Below, one piece after another: positions 56,064 through 64,000 of a stretch of DNA of 64,000 nucleotides (its first letter is position 1; each line of letters starts with the position of its first letter). Origin of the DNA: Globodera rostochiensis. Its lineage: Eukaryota > Nematoda > Chromadorea > Rhabditida > Heteroderidae. Location: NCBI GenBank assembly GCA_018350325.1, contig JAEVLN010000001.1, positions 733,501 to 797,500 of the forward strand, written 5' to 3'. The notes under the pieces were generated by a model, which saw nothing but the letters and a program-made list of their open reading frames with translations, made no database searches and was not told the origin of the DNA. The position numbers were made by a program, and so were the translations under genes.

Positions 56064-58111
56064 ATTTCGACATTGACATGCTTTATCGGGCTATTAGGAA
56101 AAAACCAAGAGTTCCGTATTGGTTAATCAAAGCAGAAACCGCCATTCCCCATTTCCCATCAAATTCTACCATTTTTTGAGTGATTTTAACAAATAGGCGA
56201 AAATTTTGTTTTGAAAATCCTAAAAACGTTTCCCAATTTCTTGCCTTTGTCTGCTGTCAGGTCACTGTCGGCAGAGTTGGGCGAACTTGCTGACATATGT
56301 ACTGTATTTGTTAAAAAAAAGTGATGTCAAATATCTTAAGAGCATCAATTTTAGTTTTGGTCATTTATTGTTAGGGATATTTAAATTGAATCACACATTC
56401 ATGCCGGCTAATGCACAATCAAGATACATACAGTGGTGTGCAAAAGTAAATTGTGCAAAATGCATTTTTTTGTTTTGTTTAAACGGCTATAACAAACTAA
56501 AGAAGCAGTATTAAACAAAGTGTCCAGGAGCTTTTTTGTAGCATTTTTTAAGCGCTACAAAACTATCAAGAGTAATCGTTCCAAAGTCCCCTCATAAAAA
56601 TTATTTGCCCTCCATGCCCAAGTTGGTCAATAATTAGCAAAATTTAAGTTCCAAATTTATGTTATTCCAGAATGTCTAAAAAAATTTGAAAAAATTTATG
56701 CTAATGTAACTTTTGATGCTGATCAAAAAACTAATTGGACCAAGTTGATCAGACACTTCCATCATAGAGATCCGTAGACCACAAAATACACTGAAAATTG
56801 GGGTAAATTTGAGAAAAAAAATCCCCGAGGGCTTGGAAAAATTTTCTGCAAAAATGTACACAGGGGGGAGGGCGGGGGTCCCAAAGTTCATATCTTGAAA
56901 AAACAGAGCCCCTCATTTTCTGGATTTGACAAAGGCCTGGACCTGAATTTCCTGGACAAAAAATCCAGGGCCGTAGCAAAGTCGAGGGGTGCGCTTTTTC
57001 GGCTTTTATTGCATCTCCAGCAGGAATGCCATGTTTAGTTATGAACATCGCAAGAACAAATCAGAGAATGTGAACAATTTGGAAACAATATAGGTACATT
57101 AGGTCCTTATGGAGTAAAGAATTTTGTGTTCAGATCAATTATTCATAAATGAATGGGGATAAATGGAAAATGTACCGCAACCTTTTAGGTAAATGCAAAT
57201 CTTCTGCTGAATGGTAATGTGATGGATATGTGACCCATTAGCCTTTTCTGACATTTATTTACAAATAAAGATGGACAAATTCCAGCAATCATTTGAAAAT
57301 GTTGGGAAAAATTCGAAACTAATTTTTCCGATCGTGATGTGGCGCGTCTTTCTAAAATTAAATCAAAATTGATGTGTATTGAACTTAACAAGTGATTTTT
57401 ATCAGATTTTGTCAATGTTAAAATCTTTTTCTAACACTTTCATGATTAAAATCTAACAAAGCGCGACCGATCAGAGTAATTTTTTTCTGTTTTTTGCGCA
57501 TTAGTTTCCTAAAATATTTTTAAGAAAGGAGGTGAGGGTTCGGCGGTGCCGATAGGCGCCGCCGAGGGAAAAAAATCGAATATTTAACGACTTATGCTGA
57601 GAAAAATCGTCCGAATTTTAGGTAATTGAGTTCTAAAATGCACTAATTATTTATGTAAATACTTAGAATTTTTCTAAAATTTTGGCAAAAAATTGAAAAA
57701 ATACTAAAAAGGAGGGATATTAAAATATAAATAAAAAATAAAGTGATTACAGCGGAAGGGGCTTGAACCTAGACCAAAAATTTTAATCCAAGAGTTTTAC
57801 CACTGAGCCACTGGATAAATATGAAGTCTTGGTGAAATGTGGATAAAAGTCAAAGAAATTATAAAGGCAAATCGTCTCAATCCTTAGTAATCAAAAAAAC
57901 AACGGATGCGACAGTTAGGTTCTTTTCAAAAGATAATGGACAGCAAGCTAAAGGTCGCAGATTTATGCAAAAAGTGAAAATTTATCCAAAAGCAAATAAA
58001 GTTTGAAAGAAAAAGTCTGAAAATAAAAACATAAAATGAGAAGTCAATTCTTACCGAGAACAAAAATAATTGATAATTCCGAGAGGTAAGAAAAATATTG
58101 TCAATTGTCCG
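56064..58111. other. Spacer with possible mariner end and tRNA-like sequence
   Basis: 56070-57310 matches 44760-45540 in part. CAGTGGTGTGCAAAAGTAA at 56431, preceded by TA, resembles a Tc1/mariner terminus, and the following sequence is not in the paralogous spacer. 57754-57818 (-) has TGGCTCAGTGG and GGTTCAAGCCC, tRNA-like A and B boxes. 57540-57560 carries the GCCGATAGGCGCCGCCGAGG hairpin repeat. Confidence 0.4.
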
Positions 58112-59859
58112 TCACTGGCGTTCCATCGGTCGCTGACCAAAGCGGCTTTGGTTTTGGTTGCCATTTGAAGGAGTTCGGCCAAAGCGATTGTTGCTGAAAC
58201 GAGATTCGCCGATGCCAAATGAGGAGAACGACTCGAACTTCTGTTGTTGGGGCTGCTGCGGTGGTTGTGCATCAGACGGCCGAACAAAGTTGTAGTAAGA
58301 ACCGTAGTTGTTAAAAGAACTGACCACCGGAATCCTTCCTGCAAATTTTTTTGAAAAAAGGTTGAGAGTATATATACGCCAATGTTCTCCAAAATGCATT
58401 AAAAAAAGATTTCACGGTCAAAGTTTGGCCATTGATTTGCATTAGACGAATGGAGTTGAGCTTAAAAGCCAAGGGGTTACAGTAAAATATCGTAGCCCCA
58501 TTTCAAAACAGAAGCATCAATTTTAAGCTTTAAGAAGCTCAAATTGCCACCACCCTCATCTACCGTAATACTGTTGTTGTTGTTGCCACTGCTTTTGCTG
58601 TTCAATTCTTTCCTGTTCCATCAACAAATCATTCTCTCTCTGTTTCTTTGCATAGGTGTTGAGAAGGCTCTGCTGCTCCAGGTCGTTCAGATACTGCTCC
58701 ACCCGGTTGCCCGCTTAACAAAGAATTGGAATAAAAGTTTCCTGATTAATGCGGGGTAAATGAACGTGTTCAAGAAAATTCCCCGTACGAATTTTGTTTC
58801 TGCTCGGCTTCGGCATGAAACCAGTGCGGGCCTCCTCTTCCTTGTACTCCTTCGCATTGTCTTCCCGTGTCTTCTGTTCCACTTCGTACATTTGCTTGAT
58901 GCTTGGCCCAAAAATCGGCAATTTGCAAAGTTCCTCAAAACATTTTGTCACGTCCTCAGCCTCAATCACTTTCGGCCAGATGGAGTTGCTGGCATTTACA
59001 GTGTCAATGAGCTTCTTCCGATCGTTGTAAAGACTGAGCAATTCCTTAACATCGATTCAAAACAATTAAATTGAGTCAATTCTCCCAAAAACTGACTCGG
59101 AGTTCCTTAAGTTTCTCCATTTGAAGCTTCCGATCCGCTTTATTATCACTTTCAACAACAAATCGTTCCCCGTCCTGGATGGACAACAAAATGTACTCCT
59201 CGATGCTGTCGACGTACGGCTTCAGTGCCCTCTGTTCTGTGGGGGAGCGCATGTTGGACTTTTTGCGCATGAATCCAAGATCATTGGAAGTGACCGAATG
59301 CACGTTGTGCAAATTGCCAAGATGGCCGTTTCCGGACAACAGAAATCGATCGCTAAATTTGAATGAAATTATATTGACCTGCTCCGTGTCGTGCTACCAC
59401 TCACATTGGCTCGCAATCATTGTCAGAATTATGTTGTTCACCCATCGGCCCATCTTCATCATCCCAACGACGTCCAGCTTCTTTGTCGGCATTCTGTTGT
59501 CCTCTCAACGGCACATCTTCATCATCCCAACGACGTCCAACTGCTTTGTTGGCATTTTGTTGTCCTCTCATCGGCACATCATCATCAGCCCAACGACGTC
59601 CAACTGCTTTGTTGGCATTTTGTTGTCCTCTCAACGGCCCATCTTCATCATCCCAACGACGTCCAACTGCTTTGTCGGCATTTTGTTGTCCTCTCAACGG
59701 CACATCTTCATCATCCCAACGCCGTCCACCTTCTTTGTCGGCATTTTGTTGTCCTCTCAACGGCACATCATCATCAGCCCAACGAACAGTTTTTCTTGCG
59801 CCCACAATGCGGCTGGAGCTGTTGTTGTCCAATTTCGGGTGAAGCGGTACTTTGTACAT
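58112..59859 (-). pseudogene. Unrecognised family, copy D, 5'-truncated
   Basis: Family exons present: 59859-59405 (YKVPLHPKLDNNSSSRIVGA, then the expanded acidic repeat), about 59350-59100 (MRSPTEQRALKPYVDS), 59044-58787 (KVIEAEDVTKCFEELCKLP), about 58716-58562 (Q-rich tail ending YYGR), and 58341-58112 (Q/F-rich tail ending RFGQRPMERQ). It thus contains both alternative tails in order. Sequence upstream of 59859 is unrelated, so the first exons are missing. The remaining frames are open. Confidence 0.7.
59405..59800. repeat. 63-bp in-frame coding minisatellite in copy D
   Basis: Six copies of a 63-bp unit encode, on the minus strand, GRRWDDEDVPLRGQQNADKAV with small variations. Other family members have one or two copies. 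Period and substitutions preserve the frame. Confidence 0.88.
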
Positions 59860-61385
59860 TCGAAAGCTGTTGAAGAGCAGAAGCTATTGTTAAACTAAAG
59901 CTTCGATTGGACAAATATCAAAAAATTTAGACAAAAAACTTTAAAATCCCCGATTTTTTGGGGTTTTCTGCCTATAACTTTTTTGAAAAGTTTGATTGGA
60001 CGCATAAACTGAAGCTTTACTCCATAGGCAAATTGACCTATGTGGTGTACCCATTAGTGTTCCAAATTGTTCACATTCTCTGATTTGTTCTTGGTTTTTA
60101 GATGGTTCATAACTGGCATTCCTGCTGGAGATGCAATAAAAGCCGGAAAAGCGGCTACATGTCTTTTCGACACTGGACATTTCGACACTGAGTTTTAAAA
60201 GTCGACAAAATGGTACTTTATAGGGTTATCGTGGCCGTAGAATCAGAGGCTGATAATTATTTTCACTAGAGTTGAGCCCCGACCCCTCGGGGGCGGGAAA
60301 AGTCGGGGTCGGGGTTTTCGTCCCCGACCAAAAAAGTCGGGGTTCGGGGTTTTTCCCAGCCAAAACCCCGAAAAATTCAAAAAAGTCGGGGTCGGGGTGG
60401 TTCAAAAAGCTTGAATTCGGTCGTTACTTGCTTTTTCGTTGTTATTTTGTGTTTTTAATTATTTGAAAAAAAATAGTGAAAAAAAAATTAATTCAAAAAT
60501 GTTCGAATTCGGGGTTCGCCATTCACAAATCCAAGCTTGGATTCATGTTCTACGCATATTACCCCTGAAACTTGCATTTCAAAATTTTAAATTAAAAAAA
60601 ATTCACCCGGGACCGCAATTTTCAGCCTATTATCATAGGCTTCACGACCAAAATGCTTTTTTAAGCCTCCACGCATTCCCTAATTACCCAACAAAAACAT
60701 TTTTTAAAATTAAGTTGTTCTATAAATGTCTTTGATGTGGGCGCCCAACGGATCCTTTTATAATGGGCGCCCAACCGTGAGCGCCCAAACGTGAGCGCCC
60801 AAATGAACGACTCCCTCGGGGTGATTCTGTTTTTCTAGTATTCTCCAATTTTAGCGCGATGATAAATCTTTTTAAATTATTTGAAATACCGTATTTCCTC
60901 TATCAGTAGCCCCGGGGCTTCTATTTTTTAACCAACCCCCCCCCCCCCCAGGGAGGCCAAAATGCCTTATTTTTAAGGCAAATGCCATAATTTTGGAAAT
61001 TTGCCTTATTGTTTGCCATATTTCCACACTTGCCATAATTTTGCCATATTTTTGACTTTGTGAAAAATTCTCATTTTTTACGGGAAATTGAAGGATTTTC
61101 CGAAAATAGTGCTCTTTGATTTGTATAATTTGAAGTTTTTGGTTGCAAATCTCTTAACAAATAAGAGTCAAAAATTTAAAATTTTCTCGGCGGCTCCTAT
61201 CGGCACCGCCGACCCCCTCCCCCAAAAGGAAGCAGAAATCGCAAAAAAAAAAATTCGCATTTTTGAAAATTCTTAAGAAAACTGCCATAAAAATGCCATA
61301 TTTTTGACCCCTCGATGCCATAAAAATGCCATATTTTTAAAGCCGGTTGCCATATTTTGTCGCAGATGAGTTGGCCTCCCTGCCC
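59860..61385. other. Spacer between copy D and satellite
   Basis: 59990-60160 is an inverted match to 45300-45440. 60268 begins TAGAGTTGAGCCCCGACCCC, related to the element at 1950-2310. 60735-60805 repeats gcgcccaaacgtgagcgccc. 60900-60955 (gccccggggcttctattttt, C run) looks like a precursor of the satellite unit. 61190-61210 carries the ctatcggcaccgccga hairpin repeat. Confidence 0.45.
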
Positions 61386-64000
61386 CCCCCCACCTCGAGG
61401 GGGGGCTACAATTAGAGGGGGGGCTTCACATGGAGGGGGGGGGGGTTCTATTTTTCAACCCCCCCCCCCCTCGAGGGGGGGCTACAATTAGAGGGGGGGC
61501 TTCACATGGAGGGGGGGGGGTCTATTTTTCAACCCCCCCTCGAGGGGGGGCTACAATTAGAGGGGGGGCTTCACATGGAGGGGGGGGGGGTTCTATTTTT
61601 CAACCCCCCCCCCCCTCGAGGGGGGGGCTACAATTAGAGGGGGGGCTTCTATTTTTCAACCCCCCCCCCCCTCGAGGGGGGGCTACAATTAGAGGGGGGG
61701 CTTCACATGGAGGGGGGGGGGTTCTATTTTTCAACCCCCCCCCCCCCCTCGAGGGGGGGCTACAATTAGAGGGGGGGCTTCTATTTTTCAACCCCCCCCC
61801 CCTCGAGGGGGGGCTACAATTAGAGGGGGGGCTTCACATGGAGGGGGGGGGGTTCTATTTTTCAACCCCCCCCCCCTCGAGGGGGGGCTACAATTAGAGG
61901 GGGGGCTTCTATTTTCAACCCCCCCACCTCGAGGGGGGGCTACAATTAGAGGGGGGGCTTCACATGGAGGGGGGGGGGTTCTATTTTTCAACCCCCCCCC
62001 CCTCGAGGGGGGGCTACAATTAGAGGGGGGGCTTCACATGGAGGGGGGGGGTCTATTTTTCAACCCCCCCTCGAGGGGGGGCTACAATTAGAGGGGGGGC
62101 TTCTATTTTTCAACCCCCCCCCCCTCGAGGGGGGGCTACAATTAGAGGGGGGGCTTCACATGGAGGGGGGGGGGGTCTATTTTTCAACCCCCCCTCGAGG
62201 GGGGGCTACAATTAGAGGGGGGGCTTCTATTTTTCAACCCCCCCTCGAGGGGGGGCTACAATTAGAGGGGGGGCTTCTATTTTTCAACCCCCCCCCCCCC
62301 TCGAGGGGGGGCTACAATTAGAGGGGGGGCTTCACATGGAGGGGGGGGGGTTCTATTTTTCAACCCCCCCCCCCTCGAGGGGGGGCTACAATTAGAGGGG
62401 GGGCTTCACATGGAGGGGGGGGGGGTCTATTTTTCAACCCCCCCTCGAGGGGGGGCTACAATTAGAGGGGGGGGGGCTTCTATTTTTCAACCCCCCCTCG
62501 AGGGGGGGCTACAATTAGAGGGGGGGGGGCTTCTATTTTTCAACCCCCCCCCCCCCTCGAGGGGGGGCTACAATTAGAGGGGCGAGCTACAATTAGAGGG
62601 GGGGCTTCTATTTTTCAACCCCCCCCCCCCCTCGAGGGGGGGCTACAATTAGAGGGGCGGGCTACAATTAGAGGGGGGGCTTCTATTTTTCAACTCCCCC
62701 TCGAGGGGGGGCTACAATTAGAGGGGGGGCTTCTATTTTTCAACCCCCCCCCCTCGAGGGGGGGCTACAATTAGAGGGGGGGCTTCTATTTTTCAACCCC
62801 CCCCCCCTCGAGGGGGGGCTACAATTAGAGGGGGGGCTTCTATTTTTCAACCCCCCCCCCTCGAGGGGGGGCTACAATTAGAGGGGGGGCTTCTATTTTC
62901 AACCCCCCCACCTCGAGGGGGGGCTACAATTAGAGGGGGGGCTTCACATGGAGGGGGGGGGGGGGGTTCTATTTTTCAACCCCCCCCCCCCTCGAGGGGG
63001 GGCTACAATTAGAGGGGGGGCTTCACATGGAGGGGGGGGGTCTATTTTTCAACCCCCCCTCGAGGGGGGGCTACAATTAGAGGGGGGGCTTCTATTTTTC
63101 AACCCCCCCCCCCCTCGAGGGGGGGCTACAATTAGAGGGGGGGCTTCACATGGAGGGGGGGGGGGGTCTATTTTTCAACCCCCCCTCGAGGGGGGGCTAC
63201 AATTAGAGGGGGGGCTTCTATTTTTCAACCCCCCCTCGAGGGGGGGCTACAATTAGAGGGGGGGCTTCTATTTTTCAACCCCCCCCCCCCCCCTCGAGGG
63301 GGGGCTACAATTAGAGGGGGGGGCTTCACATGGAGGGGGGGGGGTTCTATTTTTCAACCCCCCCCCCTCGAGGGGGGGCTACAATTAGAGGGGGGGCTTC
63401 ACATGGAGGGGGGGGGTCTATTTTTCAACCCCCCCTCGAGGGGGGGCTACAATTAGAGGGGGGGGGGCTTCTATTTTTCAACCCCCCCTCGAGGGGGGGC
63501 TACAATTAGAGGGGGGGGGCTTCTATTTTTCAACCCCCCCCCCCCCCCCTCGAGGGGGGGCTACAATTAGAGGGGCGAGCTACAATTAGAGGGGGGGCTT
63601 CTATTTTTCAACCCCCCCCCCCCCCCCCTCGAGGGGGGGCTACAATTAGAGGGGCGAGCTACAATTAGAGGGGGGGCTTCTATTTTTCAACCCCCCCCCC
63701 CTCGAGGGGGGGCTACAATTAGAGGGGGGGCTTCTATTTTTCAACTCCCCCTCGAGGGGGGGCTACAATTAGAGGGGCGGGCTACAATTAGAGGGGGGGC
63801 TTCTATTTTTCAACTCCCCCTCGAGGGGGGGCTACAATTAGAGGGGGGGCTTCTATTTTTCAACCCCCCCCCCTCGAGGGGGGGCTACAATTAGAGGGGG
63901 GGCTTCTATTTTTCAACTCCCCCTCGAGGGGGGGCTACAATTAGAGGGGGGGCTTCTATTTTTCAACCCCCCCCCCTCGAGGGGGGGCTACAATTAGAGG
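61386..64000. repeat. GC-rich satellite array, runs off window end
   Basis: Roughly 45-50 tandem units of about 50 bp: cccctcgagggggggctaca, attagagggggggcttctat, ttttcaa, C run. A variant inserts cttcacatggagggggggg before ttctatttttcaa. Each unit is a hairpin-prone C-run/CTCGAG/G-run palindrome. Rare variants recur about 1 kb apart. Open frames are artefacts. Confidence 0.95.

Noticed and set aside
57754..57818. A functional tRNA gene on the minus strand
   Set aside because: A and B boxes are present but no acceptor stem or clear anticodon arm could be drawn.
61430..63256. Open frames of 60-155 codons in the terminal array
   Set aside because: They are satellite units read through; frame depends on homopolymer length.

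Overview
The window is eukaryotic and almost certainly from a nematode. Genes are split into short exons with GT-AG introns ending in TTTCAG-like acceptors. Several start codons lie 15-19 nt downstream of an acceptor-like site, as expected for spliced-leader trans-splicing. The recognisable proteins (double-RGS protein, TBC-2, RPN-7, beta-COP, PEPT-1) have clear nematode counterparts. GC-rich exons, very frequent long G/C homopolymers and dense repeats would fit a plant-parasitic (tylenchid) nematode, but that narrower placement is a guess.

Layout. 1-3 kb: 3' part of a double-RGS-domain gene (+). 3.6-10.9 kb: a complete tbc-2/TBC1D2-type Rab GAP (-), convergent with it. 11.6-15.0 kb: complete 26S proteasome subunit gene rpn-7 (+), divergent from tbc-2. 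15.5-16.2 kb: a scrambled tbc-2 fragment. 17.2-20.1 kb: the first two exons of beta-COP (copb-1) followed, in the same reading frame, by the last five exons of a second rpn-7 copy: a possible chimeric gene. 20.1-31.6 kb: gene-poor, filled with minisatellites and short terminal-inverted-repeat (TIR) elements. 31.6-40.9 kb: complete peptide transporter pept-1 (+), many introns enlarged by tandem repeats. 41.8-59.9 kb: a segmentally duplicated zone holding four copies or part-copies of an unrecognised gene family, in both orientations, plus a pseudogene of the pept-1 3' end. 61.4 kb to the window end: a GC-rich satellite array with long-range (about 1 kb) periodicity.

Mobile DNA shapes the window. 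At least nine short elements begin TAG(A/G/T)G, end in the inverted complement and are flanked by 8-bp target duplications, which matches non-autonomous hAT elements. Several have grown internal minisatellites. One sits exactly on a tbc-2 splice donor without destroying it. A separate 1,033-bp TIR element with a 9-bp duplication splits an exon-like reading frame and carries a gene 3' end of unknown origin.

The intact genes are housekeeping or physiological: G-protein signalling (RGS), endosomal Rab inactivation (TBC-2), proteasome lid (RPN-7), and intestinal di/tripeptide uptake (PEPT-1). They do not form a pathway; their adjacency looks incidental. Exon coordinates come from reading splice junctions and protein-family continuity by eye and were not checked against transcripts.
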